DNA of 64,000 nt from Mesostigma viride (GCA_009746045.1 RPFO01000050.1:1-64000), one strand, 5' to 3'; numbered from the stretch's first letter, positions 1 through 10,849 are shown. Notes: generated from the sequence alone by a model not told the origin. Translations and numbers: made by a program.

Positions 1-355
1 TACAACACGGCCGATTGTGTGTTTGGGTCTGGAGGAATGGAGGATGAGAGCCAGGTCTTCCATGATGCCGCGGAGAAGGTGGTTGAATGGATGATGGGTT
101 GGTCAAATCTTGACGTTCGCATATTCAACCGTCTGACGTCTGATTTCCTTCTCCGGGGAAGTTTCAAGATGGTTGACCGTGCAAGGCAGTCCAGGAACCA
201 GGTATCCCTTTCCATGGCCAGTCCGATCGCACGCATGATTGAGGGGGCCCTCTTCCGCGCAACCTTGCCTCGAGATTTCGAAAATACCGTGAAGGGCTCG
301 ACCGAAAATCAGCAGCGATTTCCCATTCGCGAACCACTTATGGGTCGACGGAGTG
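1..355 (+). CDS. Left-hand gene, first visible exon (partial)
   Basis: Open in frame 1 from the window edge. The product contains a run beginning GGMEDESQVFHDAAEKVVEW and no recognised domain. The probable donor is GTAACG at 356. The following intron (356-621) holds two relatives of the GTTGCGAC intron motif, at 438 and 554. Confidence 0.45.
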
Positions 356-3300
356 GTAACGAATTTTTTTGCATTTCCTTGCCAAATGATTCTTTATGAG
401 GGACATAGAGTTGTTTGTATAGAGAGTGAATTGACGAAAGTTGCGACGGCGGTCGCATCTTTTAGTGCGTCGTTCTCTTGTTATGAATCTCTGTTCATTC
501 TGAATTATAACGTTGTTTGTACCTTGACATAATGATGCATTTTTTGTATTGAGTTGCGACGTGGGGCGCATCTTCCTGCTGACTCGTATGTTTTTTCCAA
601 TTTTTTTGTTTTGTGTTGCAGATGGAAAAGGGCGGCCCTACATCGCAGGTGGTCGGCGACTCTCCCCCTAGGGGGGAAGGGTCAGAAGGGCAACCAGTTC
701 AGGCCCAAGGCGCCTCCCACAACAGCCTCCTCACAAGCGTGCAAGGGAGGGCACGCCGCCCCCAATGGTGGAATCTGGTGTCAGCTTTGCCGCGGTCACT
801 GGGAAGGATGAGTACCACGGTGGTCTTGAGATGGTGGACGATCCGGTTAAGCGGATTCAGATTGAGCGGTTTGAGCGACTCGCGAATGGCACTCGTGAAC
901 AGCAATTCGCGCTGTACCAAGACATCCTTAATGACAAACCTGAAGTCGCCAAGGTGCCTTATACCTCCAAGCGCACATTCATGCCTCGTTTCGAAACCCT
1001 GCTCCAGCAGGAGCTAAGGTTGCGTCGGTTGGCTCAGAATGCGCCAGAGACAGTAGCCGCCGCGCCCTCCCATGCCGCGCCTGCCGCAGTAGCCCAAAAG
1101 AGGGGGGAGAGTGTGCACGAGTCGGCCGCAGTGCCCTCAACCGCAAGGGATCCCCCCGCGACTTCCAAGCCGGTCGCGACGGGCGATATGCCCCCGCCGC
1201 GGCAGAGGGGAAGGGGGAAGGGGGTCGATGGAGGGGAAGTCCTCGATGTTTTCGATATGACGCTGGGCAATTTGGAAGGTGGCGGGCCGATCTTCGTAAG
1301 TCTCCGCCCATTTAATTGATGTCGTGAAATACAATAAGCATTTTTTTGCAATATTCGCCAGACATGTCATTTCCGACAACTAAGCGGATTTTTACTTTCC
1401 GTTGAAATGTTCGCAGGGCCGGCAAGAGGATGTGGGTGCAAGAGAAGCCCGCTCAATGGCGGGAAGCACCCAGGTACATGAGTGCGTCAGATTCCTCTCC
1501 GGTTTACTTGTATTGAAAAGGTTTGCGTGCGTATATCCTTGTTTATTTTTGTAGTAATTTTTTTCTTGTGAATGGACAATCGCGTTTGCTATTTTTACAG
1601 GGAAGTCCGTTCGAGCAGCAAGAGGGCGGTGACAGGAGGGGAAGTGGATCTTACGGTGGTTCCACTGCAGAGGGGGGAAGGGTAAGTTACCGTTGACTTA
1701 CAAATTGAAAGTTTAGGTTCGTCCTCAATTGACAGAGTTACGACGGCCGGCGTTTCTCTACACTTTTCTTACATTAAAAATCTTCCGTTGATAATGTTCT
1801 TGCAGGAAGCCGGTCGTCAGGGTGGGGCAAATCTCCAGGGAGAGGGGGCTATCGCTGTCGGTGAGCCTGTGTCAGAGGGCGCGGGTGGAAGCGACGGCGA
1901 TACTGCGAAAATGACACGCTTTAAGGAGCAAGCGGATGCTTATAAACTGAGGACGTTAGCAAAGCGGGTTGTGGCCGAGGTGAGAACGGAAACAGCCCCA
2001 CCTGAGGTACGGAACCAGATGATGACTCTCCATCAAGTCGCTGAGTTGATCGTGAAGAATGCTCACGCCCGATGGAGCCACACAGCCTGAGGAGATCCCG
2101 AGCGCCAAGGCCTTGATAAAGTGGATGCAGGAGAACCTGTTCGAGGGCAAAGCGAAGGAGAGGAAGTGTAAACTGAAGACGGTGACGATGGCGGACGCCA
2201 AGACTCTGATCAAGATGTTGAAGGAACACGATGCCCGCCGGGACAAGTCTCCGAAGATCGCGAAGGGGTCGAAGAAAGCGGCTGAAGCAGCAGCGGTTGA
2301 GGGGAATGAGGTAAGTCTACCTCTGTTGTGAGGGGGGCTTTGTTCTTGAGGTCCACGTTTCATGTAGGTTGCGACGGCCGGCGTTTCTTAAGTGTGACAC
2401 TTACTTCCTTTTGACTAACACTTACTTCCTTTCCTGATTTCGCATCGTTGAGGGAAATGAGCCAAGTGTACCTCTGTTGTGAGGGGGCTCTGATCTTGAG
2501 GTTTAGGTTTCATCTAGGTTGCGACGGCCGGCGTTTCTCAAGTGTGACATTTACTTTATTCCTTTCGGTTATGCTTTCCTGATTTTTTCATATCATTGTT
2601 AAGGGGAACGAGGTAAGTATACCTCTGTTGTGAGGGGGGCTTTGATGTTGAGGTTCAGGTTTCATGTAGGTTGCGACGGCCGGCGTTTCTCAATCGGCAT
2701 TTACTTTATTCCTTTTGGTTATGCTTTCCTGATTTTTTCGCATCACGCAGTACGTGCAGGCCGAGAGGGCGACCCACGCGGCCATCCTGTACTCAATCAG
2801 CCTCGACCAGCACGCGCGCCGCGAGAACATGAAAATAGATAGTACGTGGACTGCTGCCGTCGACGAACACCAGAAGGGACTCTCCGAAGCACTTGCGACC
2901 TACAAGGGGAAGGCGCTGAAGGGAAAGGGGAAAGGAAAGGAGGTGGAGGTTGCGGATGCTCCCGTGTCTCTGCTTGAGAAATGGGAGAAGTCCCCGGTGT
3001 CGCAGGATGATGATGACATCCTGGATGTGAACGATGAGATCGCGAAGGGCAAACGGTTGCGGAAGCAGCTTGCCGTTCAGCCTCGGGACCTCGATGAGAT
3101 GTCCAAAGCCTTGGTGCATCGAAATCGGGTGTGGACAAGGAACCTGTTCGTGGGGCCTCAGAAGCTCCTCGCACGAGACTTGCATCTGTCTAGAGCCGAG
3201 CAGAACGCCACCATTTTTGCAAACTCGGAGTCCGACTACGGCCACGACAAGCTGGTGATTCCTGTGTGGCGGTACTCGTTCCAGTTTTTGGCTGACCGGT

Positions 3301-6300
3301 GCCCCAACACTTTTCATGACTGGATGAAAAAGGAAGGCACCCAGCGTCAGCTCGCGCAACTCTTCGGGGAGATGGGGGGGCACGGACAATGAAGGCTGGC
3401 TACGCTCGCGCAATGACTGACAAAGAGATTGATATCTACCTGCGAACGAGCTCGGCCAAGGGAATGGCCGAAGCTGCTTCCACCGCGGTTCTGACAGGAC
3501 CGGCCGATATTCTGGACGATCTTAAGCCCGTGGACGTGAGAAAGGCCGCGCTTTTGGACAGTTTGTGCAAGTCCGCCTGGGAGATGGCTCCACTCGAGAA
3601 GAAGCCACCGTTGCCGCCAGCCATTTGCGGCTTTCTCGTGCTGGACGGGAACCACTTTACCACACTCATCAAATCGGTGAAATTCGAACTGGTCACCGAC
3701 AATATGACGGTGGACCAAAGATCTGTGTGGTACCAGGCAATGCTGAATGGTTTCATGAAGGCGGAAAAGCTCAGGGTCGTTGCGCGGGGAGGGAAGGAGC
3801 AGGAGGTCACGAAGACCGTGGCCGCGGCGAAGCTGGAGGAGTGGGCAACTGATTGGACGAATTTCGGGGGGTGGACGTGCAGATGCTCAAGGGTGAGACC
3901 ATCCTGCCGACCTGGTGGCAGATCCGTGAACAGAAGGTAAGCCAGGTTGCGACCGCCGGCGTTTCTATAAGTGGTTTTCTTGTGTTAATTTCAGTATGCC
4001 ATTAGTTCGGTCAAGATGCGACCGCCGGCGTTTCTATAAGGGGTTTTCATGTTCCACCTTAGCATGCCATATTTTGGTCAAGATGCGACCGCCGGCGTTT
4101 CTGTCAGTCGTATTCTTGTTCTCAGTTGAGTTGTGCTTATTTGGGAGGACTGTCGATGTGTCTCTGCGCGTTGTTGCCCTACGGGGATGCAGGTTACCGA
4201 ACAAGTCGGCAAGATGATCGAAGTTGTCAGGCAGCTCGGGAACGCCATGAACGCCGAGGACACAGCCCAAGCCAAGGCAACGTGGGGCTCAGCGCTGGGG
4301 GATGTGCACCGGGCCTACCAGGCATATGGACCCGTCAAGAGAGGGAAGGGCGTGTCTCTCCCAACTCCTCTGTACGGCAAGATCTGGGCGATTGTGAAGC
4401 CCTTTTGGCAGAAAGGAGAGCAAGCCAAGGCCGAAGGGGACGGCGCAGGCGACAAGGCAGGGGGGCTGAAGAGACGGACAAGTGGGGGCCGGACCAGAAG
4501 AACTTCATGCAGCGCTGGCTGTTCTGGTGTGAGGACCCTTTGAAGCCCGCTGTCGACGGCAAGCCGGCGATCGCACAGGATATCGCGGCTCGGCAAGACT
4601 TCCTTGACGCGCGCCCTAAAGACAAGGCGCACGAACTGTCCATTTTCACCGCGCATCGGGAACTTGCGAGTTTCCAGTATTTCGACAGCCTGATCCAAGC
4701 GCCGATCATGTCCTGTGAGGCCCCTCCCAGCAACCTGATAAAAATAATGGAAGTCGCCAAGAATTTGATAGAGGCGGCAAAGCAATTCGCCCACATCAAG
4801 TTCCTGGAGAACCCCGCCCTGATTGGCTCCTGCAGACAACTAGACGGGACCTTCAACCCCGTATTGGTGAGGGAGCACGTGTTTGGCGTGAAGCTGAAGG
4901 GCACCTTCGCCACGGACCTCGACAAGTTCATCGCCGACTGCCGCCTGACCAGAGACTTTTGGCGGGTGGTCGTCACGGCCATGAGGGCGATCATTCTCAC
5001 GCTGAGGGACCTTCCGCCGGCTAAAAGGAAAGTGGTCGACCAGAAGGACTGGAAGTTCCCGAGAGGGCTGCTCGCTTCCCACCCCCGTCATTTGTATGAC
5101 GATTTGGGGGTGAAGACCAAACATCTGCTGGGTGTGCCACAGGAGGCGGCGGCGGAGGTCGAGAAGGAGGTCGAGGAGGCGGCGGAGGAGGGGACTACCA
5201 AGGCCAAGAAGGGGTGGCGGGACAGGTTGGAAGGCTACAGCGATTGGAAGGGGGTGAGGATGGGATCCGACTGGATCGCATACAGGACAATGATATGGAA
5301 GGAAGACGAAAAAAGAAAGGATCTGGTGGTGACGAAGGTGGTGGACGAGTTGTACACGGGGTCTGACAAAATTCCTCGGTCGCTGAAGGACCAGGCGTTT
5401 GCTGTGCTGGACCTGGCAGCTGACAGGAACGAGAAGTGGAGGAACCTGCGCAAGTGGGACCCAGACTGCATTCCGGAGGACAGCCACATGCCCAAACCCT
5501 CCTCGCATTTCAGCCCGGTCGTGTGGGATGTGGTTGACAACATGACCAACGCCCTTTTTAGGGGACCCTGCAGAGTTCTGCTGGTGTTCGGGGAGACCGC
5601 CCATATCCGCCGGTGGAAGCGCCTGGTCCGCCTTATCAAATATCGGCTTCGTAAAACTGGGTGGACAGACCTCGCCTACTTTGCCGACGACGATTCTTCG
5701 TCTGATGAGGATGATGATTCGGAGAAGGGGGAAGAGGGGAAGGAGGACAAGGGGGAGGCGGATGAGGATGAGGATGAGGACGAGGAGGACGAGGAGGACG
5801 AGGAGGACGAGGAGGACGAGGAGGACGAGGAGGACGAGGAGGACGAGGAGGACGAGGAGGAGGATATTGCTGAGGGGCACCCGCCCGGGGTGGGTGAGGG
5901 GCAGGCGGAGGGGGAGAAAGGGGATGGGGATGGGGAGAAGGGAGGAGGGGGGAGGGGGGAGAGGGACGGGGGAGGAGATGGAAGGGGAGGGAAAAAGCGC
6001 AGTCGGGGTGATGGAGGCTCGCGTGATGAGACAATGGGGGGGATGAAGACAAAAGGGGGGGAGGTAAGCGCCAGCGTGCTGGTGAAGGAGACTCGAGGCC
6101 TGTCGTTGGAAACGCCGGCGGGCGTATCTGTGACGAGGAGGGGGATCGCCAGCAGGAAGGAGGCTCGCGGCCTGTTACTGGTAGCGCCGGCGGGCGTATC
6201 TGTGATGAGGAGGGGGATCGCCAGCAGGAAGGAGGCTCGCAGCCTGTTACTGGTAACGCCGGCGGGCGTATCTGTGATGAGGATGGGGATCGCCAGCAGG

Positions 6301-7650
6301 AAGCAGGCTCGCGGCCTGTTACTGGTAGCGCCGGCGGGCGTTCCCGATTTACGGGAGGCGGTCGTGTCCGACAGATGGGAATGAGGCCTCGTCAGGATTC
6401 ATGGGGACCCCCGGTTGAGGGGACCCCCGCCCTCGCCTCGGTTTCTTTGGGTCTGGATGACGATCCCGTACCGTCGTCAGGAAGGACGGTTGTGATGACT
6501 TTGCCCCCCGCTCGACGGGGATGGAGCAATGCCCGAACACGATACTGCTGAATGAGGATGACGATCCGGAGCCGTCGGCTGACACGGATTTTGTTGCGAG
6601 CACCCCACTGCAGAAGAGGGTATTGGAGGCTCGTAACGTGGAGGGTCCGCCGACAGTCTCAGGTGGAGGGCCGGCGTTTGCCGGATTGATGCGCCCGACT
6701 GAGGTGGTCGATGTTGAGGCGCCGCCAGGGACATCGACCGCACCGTTGACCGCATTGACGGATATCTTCGATCGACAAGGATGCCCTTCCACGCTCCAAC
6801 GGTACATTCGGCCGGTAAATTTCATTTTCAATAAACGAGTTTAATAAGTACCTTAATATATTTCTACATAAGTTTTTTTGCATCAGTCCATGGCTTCATT
6901 GATTTCTCACACGACCCTTCCGTATTCATGTTAATTGGCATGTGCTTACGTGCAGGGAAAGGCGAAGAAGAAACTCCAGTTCGGTTTCCCCGTGGATCCG
7001 CGTCTGGGACTGTGTCCGGAGAGGCCGGCCGTGTTGTTGGCCAGGCCGCGGTCGGCGAACCAGTTGCACAACCGGGGGCGGGAGGGGCCTCCCTCCCACC
7101 CAACGCACCAGCCCACGCACCAGCCTTACCGTGCGGTCAGCCAGAAAAAACGTACGAAGAGTTGATGGCAGAGGCGGCGGCTGCGCAGGGGCAGAAGGCA
7201 AAACGTCGGGGAGGGGGCAGGCGAGGGGCGGGGCAGGAGACGGAGGGTGCCGACGAACCTGCACAGCCGCAGAAGGGTGGTGGTCAGGGCAGAGATGCGA
7301 CGGCCGAAAACCGAATCAGGGACGTTCGGCCGGACGTCCGGATGCGCTTTATGGATGGCGCGAAACTGAGTCGCGGAGGTTGGAGTTCGAAATGGGTAGA
7401 CGAGGTGTGCATAAACTGGGAGCACAAGTACCCCAAGAAGGAAGATTTTCTGCTCTTTGGCACCCTCCTGGGCAAAGAGAGGGAGAAGGTGGTGATCAGA
7501 TGGTTTGATGAAGGGCACGACCTCGGTTGGAGTAATGAGTGCGAGCAAAAGTTTCGTTTCCCTCTGAAGTTCGCTAGAGAACATGTTACTCTCCTGAAGG
7601 AAGGCGCCAGCTGGGACAACATTCCTTCATATCGATCTGGCAAGCGATGA
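1..7650 (+). CDS. Large multi-exon gene of unknown function, frameshifted, 5' end outside window
   Basis: I do not recognise this protein. Supported exon segments are 1-355, 622-1295, 1417-1473, 1601-1681, 1806-2310, 2751-3936, 4193-6063 and 6956-7650, bounded mostly by good GTAAGT-type donors and CAG acceptors. Phases agree from 765 through exon 1601-1681 and into 1806. The reading frame then changes inside exons, near 690-770, near 2060, and at G runs at 3374-3380, 3866-3871 and 4460-4465. The predicted product is rich in charged residues, has basic and Gly-rich linkers, a conserved-looking Trp-rich middle (about 4480-5690) and a long Asp/Glu tract. The introns share an 18-base motif and tandem duplications. 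The frame changes mean either a decaying copy, perhaps of a multicopy or mobile gene, or indel errors in homopolymers. The segment from 6064 to 6955 is not resolved into exons. Confidence 0.5.
622..1295 (+). CDS. Left-hand gene exon with an internal frame change
   Basis: The acceptor is TTGCAG at 616-621 and the donor GTAAGT at 1296. From 765 the frame is open and protein-like, with an amphipathic stretch around IQIERFERLANGTREQQFAL followed by an Ala/Pro-rich linker. That frame is closed by TAG at 669, whereas the other two frames are open upstream, so at least one indel lies between about 670 and 765. Confidence 0.45.
1417..1473 (+). CDS. Left-hand gene 19-codon exon
   Basis: The exon sits between TTCGCAG and GTACAT. 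It is phase 0 on both sides and reads GRQEDVGAREARSMAGSTQ, continuing the frame of the exon ending at 1295. Confidence 0.45.
1601..1681 (+). CDS. Left-hand gene 27-codon exon
   Basis: The exon sits between TTTACAG and GTAAGT, phase 0 on both sides. It is Gly/Ser/Glu-rich (starts GSPFEQQEGGDRRG). The intron that follows carries the first copy of the 18-base motif at 1740-1757. Confidence 0.45.
1806..2310 (+). CDS. Left-hand gene exon with a single-base frame slip
   Basis: The acceptor is CTTGCAG and the donor GTAAGT at 2311. The first part is open to a TGA at 2088-2090. The second part is open from 2059 in the next frame and ends in phase 0 at the donor with VEGNE. Exon length is 505, one more than a multiple of three, so one base has been gained or two lost near 2060. 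The product is charged and helical. Confidence 0.45.
2296..2750 (+). repeat. Three 151-bp tandem units starting at an exon 3' end
   Basis: Units begin at 2296, 2447 and 2598. Each starts with the last bases of the preceding exon (GTTGAGGGGAATGAG or a variant), then a donor position, then the same intron sequence including the 18-base motif. Units 1 and 3 keep GAG|GTAAGT; in unit 2 it is GAGCCAAGT, so that donor is lost. The next exon starts right after unit 3. Confidence 0.85.
2751..3936 (+). CDS. Left-hand gene long exon with two G-run frame changes
   Basis: Two acceptors nine bases apart (CGCAG at 2750 and GTGCAG at 2759) keep the same frame. The first part reads to a TGA at 3390-3392. The frame then changes at a run of seven G (3374-3380) and again at six G (3866-3871), after which VDVQMLKGETILPTWWQIRE leads to the donor GTAAGC at 3937. 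The product is charged and alpha-helical; I see no known domain. Confidence 0.45.
3949..4160 (+). repeat. Three tandem intron units of about 68 bp
   Basis: GCGACCGCCGGCGTTTCT starts at 3949, 4018 and 4085, each followed by a T-rich stretch and an AG-containing segment. The intron runs from 3937 to 4192, so the units repeat intron-internal sequence including acceptor-like ends. Confidence 0.8.
4193..6063 (+). CDS. Left-hand gene main exon with acidic tail
   Basis: The acceptor is GATGCAG at 4186-4192. The first frame (VTEQVGKMIEVVRQLGNAMN...) switches at six G (4460-4465) to a frame open to the end. The middle, about 4480-5690, is rich in Trp, Lys and Asp, contains DKWGPDQKNFMQRWLFW and looks like a folded domain of unknown family. 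From 5690 an Asp/Glu-rich tail includes a (GAGGAC)n run. GTAAGC at 6064 is a likely donor, although the frame stays open to 6384 through a 72-bp repeat. Confidence 0.5.
5762..5866 (+). repeat. GAGGAC hexamer repeat coding Glu-Asp tract
   Basis: A near-perfect six-base repeat that reads as alternating acidic residues (EDEEDEED...) in the gene frame. Both strands are open across it, so the other frames (RTRRTRR, LLVLLV, RPPRPPR) are artefacts. Confidence 0.9.
6091..6345 (+). repeat. 72-bp tandem repeat, about 3.5 units
   Basis: Units start at 6091, 6163, 6235 and 6307. Because 72 is divisible by three the frame remains open and would give RGIASRKEARGLLLVAPAGV-type repeats. Each unit carries GCCGGCGGGCGTATCT, close to the intron motif GCCGGCGTTTCT, and the tract lies just after a GTAAGC donor, so it may be intron rather than coding sequence. 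Confidence 0.8.
6385..6955 (+). other. Unresolved part of the left-hand gene
   Basis: Contains protein-like stretches in two frames. One runs 6521-6844 and includes PLQKRVLEARNVEGPPTVSG. A GATGACGATCC...CCGTCG block occurs twice (about 6456 and 6557). The final 100 bases are T-rich and end in the acceptor GTGCAG at 6955. Exon limits cannot be fixed. Confidence 0.35.
6956..7650 (+). CDS. Left-hand gene terminal exon
   Basis: The exon starts after CTTACGTGCAG and is open to the stop at 7648-7650. It encodes a Pro/Ala/Gly-rich linker, a basic GQKAKRRGGGRRG patch, and a C-terminal folded-looking part with many Trp, Lys and Glu residues (for example FMDGAKLSRGGWSSKWVDEV). Family unknown. The region downstream turns AT-rich, consistent with a gene end. 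Confidence 0.5.
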
Positions 7651-8540
7651 TGGGCGAGGACTTTGCACGAAATCGCGTTTTGCACGTAATTGCCCACCGC
7701 AACGTGGAGAAATGCAGATGTACATAGTAGTTGGTTCAGTGACCGTGACTTTGGGCAGTTTAGTAGTTGGGGTGACGTGTCCAATGTATATATGGTGGGG
7801 CGCGTCCAAGGGGGTCCACGCTGATTGAGCACTTGCATGTGTTCTTTCAACATATTCGGACATGTATGAAATGAATAAATTGTTTGGACGATTGCAAATT
7901 GATTGATTGAAGAATGAGATAACATTAATAATTGAAAAATGTAAAACCTCATTGTGAATTTGTACTTCAAACTTTCACATGCATGCCCCAAATTGTGCAT
8001 TTGTGCAGGTTTTAATTATGAGAAGTAGCATTTCTCTACAAATATTGAGAAATTTAGGGGCACTTGGGGTTGTTGGCCATGTTCATTCATGATAAAATGG
8101 ACTTTTTATGCTGTAACATCATATTCCACTAGTCCAAAACGCTGCTTTCATGACGTCAAAAGTACCAGCAATGGCCCTAGGTTGGAGCAGTAGATGTTGG
8201 GGACGCCCGTTCATGTTTGCTTGCTGGTGCTGGTGCTAGTGCTGGTGCTGGAGCAGGTGAGAAGTGACCAACCTCGAGTGCTCTTCGACCTTTATACCCC
8301 TCCCACGGAAAAAGGGCGCCGCGCCGACACGCGTAACCGAAAATCCGACGAGGAAACCGCCGCGCCGCGCCGACGGACGTACGGTCTGAACCGAAATCTC
8401 GTGCCACGTGGCAGCCGTACGACACGTGGCATGAGGCCACCGTGGCAGGGCGAATTTCCCACGCGGATTCTCGTGCCAGGGTGTACGGCCAGGTGGACGG
8501 ACGGTTACATTTTTGGGGTCAGGCTAGGAAAAAGTAGAGG
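7651..8540. other. Non-coding, AT-rich then GC-rich spacer
   Basis: 7651-8170 is AT-rich presumed 3' flank. 8400-8490 has several ACGTGGCA boxes (a G-box-like core in plants), which could be a promoter remnant. No convincing gene. Confidence 0.4.
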
Positions 8541-8818
8541 CCAAGTGGGCCCAGGTCATAGAGGACAATGAGCCCCCCCCAGTGGGGAAGCGCCCACGGG
8601 TGCAATCCCGCGGGAGGCACGCCAGATAGCTCCCCCTAGGGCAGCGTGCGGCTGCCAAGTTAGATGTTGTAGTTAGAATGCTGTTAGATAGATGTAGTAT
8701 GTAGCCAAGGTAGATAGATTAGACCGGTAGGAATGTTTGCACCCATCCATCCATCCATCGGGGTTAATGCTCCGTGACTCCCCAACGGGAGCACGAGTCT
8801 AATTAATTAATTAATGTA
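8541..8818 (+). mobile_element. LINE 3' end (ORF2 tail plus 3' UTR), family A
   Basis: AAGTGGGCCCAGGTCATAGA reads KWAQVIEDNEPPP, resembling the C-terminal end of LINE ORF2 proteins. A 3' UTR follows with AGATAGATTAGACCGGTAGG, a hairpin (GTGACTCCCCAACGGGAGCAC region, 8770-8800) and a (TAAT)n tail. A near-identical 3' end recurs at 60700-60843 and, inverted, at 14911-15010. Confidence 0.65.
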
Positions 8819-8939
8819 AACTTGTGCCCCAAAATGCAAATCCTATATATTAATTTAGCAATTAGTAGTCATCCCGCACTATCCAGGGCATCGCAACTTC
8901 CCCGCCAATCCAAAACAACCGGAATCACTAACCACCAAT

Positions 8940-9500
8940 GCCAGCGAGCGAGCGAACAGGCGAGCGGCCGCTGAAAGCGGCCTGCGCGCAGCGCACGGCG
9001 AGCGCAGCGAGCTGTGCGCTGCGCGTGGCGAGCGAGCGAGCACCCTACCGCGAGCGAGCGAAGCGAGCGAGCACCGTACGGCGAGCGAGCGAAGCGAGCG
9101 AGCACCGTACTGCGCACCAATCCGCGAGCGAAGCGAGCACCGTACTATTCCAGCGGGCAGCGGGCAGCGTACTGCGCACCAATCCGCGAGCGAAGCGAGC
9201 ACCGTACTATTCCAGCGGGCAGCGGGCAGCGGGCTGCGCACCAATCCGCGAGCGAAGAGAGCACCGTACTACTCCAGCGGGCAGCGGGCAGCGCGCAGCG
9301 GGCAGCGGGCAGCGGGCTGCGGGCAGCGGGCAGCGGGCAGCGGGCAGCGGGCAGCGGGCAGCGGGCAGCGGGCAGCGGGCAGCGGGCAGCGGGCAGCGGG
9401 CAGCGGGCAGCGGGCAGCGGGCTGCGGGCAGCGGGCAGCGGGCAGCGGGCAGCGGGCAGCGGGCAGCGGGCAGCGGGCTGCGGGTATCGGGCAGCGGGGC
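8940..9500. repeat. GC-rich tandem repeats (GAGCGAGC and GCAGCGG units)
   Basis: 8940-9270 is made of GCGAGCGAGCGAAGC and AGCACCGTACT blocks. 9271-9490 is a seven-base GCAGCGG tandem repeat. Long open frames on both strands (RAAGSGQ, PLPAARC) follow from the repeat and are not genes. Confidence 0.85.
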
Positions 9501-9738
9501 GAAGTACTGCCAAAAAACGGGACCCTGTTTTGGGCTGGGCGAAGCCAGCGGGTCCCACTAGTGACCCTAAGGTCGCTAAAACAAAATTGCGGCATTTATA
9601 AACCGGAGTAGGCAGGCACGGCCTTACCATCCGGCAAGTGCAGGCTCATCTCAGGATTCTTTGCACATGCCTTGCTGAAAAAAAAAAACGGACCTGGGTT
9701 TCTTTTTGACAGCTTATCATTAATCTTTACCCAGGTAC

Positions 9739-9865
9739 TGCAATCAATTGCAAGGTATGTGTACCCATTCTCAAGTTTCACCTGACAATGGTGACTAGCG
9801 TTCACGCCCTTGCCGCCGCAAACCCTCTTTCTGCTGTCCATCTTCGCATTCGTCCAGCCACCCAC
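9739..9865 (-). CDS. Putative exon, Cys/His-containing, unknown gene
   Basis: On the minus strand an acceptor TTGCAG precedes a 127-base open segment ending at a possible donor (G|GTAAAG). It reads VGGWTNAKMDSRKRVCGGKG and then an HHC...DC pattern with AIDCSTW. The codon pattern and splice site make an exon likely, but I cannot place the family. It joins in phase 0 to the candidate exon at 10850-10948. Confidence 0.35.
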
Positions 9866-10849
9866 CTGCAACAGCAAACGCAATCATGACACAATCAAAT
9901 TTAGACACTGATGTTCTTGTACACGACTGAATCCTAAATCAAGCCCTGAGCATTTAAAGGAAATGAGAGAGGAAATAAAAGAGGGCGGCAGCTAATGCCT
10001 GCATGGCGAAATAAGGAGGGGTGGAGGAATGGCAATGCAAGTGGCATCATTGTGCACAAGCAAGGGCGCAAGTCAAGCGATGGACAAGACGGGTGTGGGG
10101 CACGCGAGAAAGTAGCCAATTTGTCACAAAGAACAACACCGTTATGAAACTAGACTGACATGTAACAAGAATGTCTCCCCATAATGAAGAGGAATCCAAT
10201 ACTGGCGCTACCGACCCATGGCAGGTGTGCACACTTGCTTCCCCCTCCAAGTGACTCATCATTACCACAGTCCCATGTGACATCACAGCCATGCAAACCA
10301 AATTGCCCCACACCCAATAGACATCTCTGAGAAACTTCGCCAAGTGTCTGTAAACATGTAAACAGAACAAAAAACCCGCAAGTTTCCAACAGATGAAGGT
10401 GGGGTGTAAACCATGGTGCGGCATGGGCACACCCACTTTGGGAAAACTCATCGACTCAGCCTTGATGCATACCTGCTCACTTTACATGCTCTCAGTGCCC
10501 CCCTACATTCATAATGCAGAGTGAAAATACCCGCGAACCATATTCCTTAGCAAGCGATGCGAGCATTATTGGTATGGTAAAATGCAAACTTGCCATCACA
10601 CACAGAAAAAATGAACGATGTAGTTGAGATGGACTGTAGGTGCGAATGATGGGCAACCTGTTATTGAAACAGGCAGAAGAGCAATGCCTTCAAAAAAACA
10701 AGTGATGGTCATCTCTTACAAAGGCTGGCCAATCAACCCCATGTAACATTTAGCAATGCATGCGTAAATGGCTGATGCAAAGTAAACCCAATTGCAGAAA
10801 AGGCCTACAAAGACAAGCACAGTTAACCGCCAATAAGTCACCACAATAC

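Noticed and set aside
4840-5880. Long minus-strand frame opposite the left-hand gene
   Set aside because: Low-complexity Leu/Val/Pro sequence that mirrors the coding strand's acidic tract; plus strand has exon borders and better composition.
8194-8571. Secreted protein with Leu/Val signal-like start
   Set aside because: The start is a GCTGGT repeat and the rest is basic low-quality sequence running into a LINE 3' end.
8938-9630. RAAGSGQ and PLPAARC repeat proteins on both strands
   Set aside because: Translation of a seven-base GCAGCGG repeat; no splice sites or matching family.
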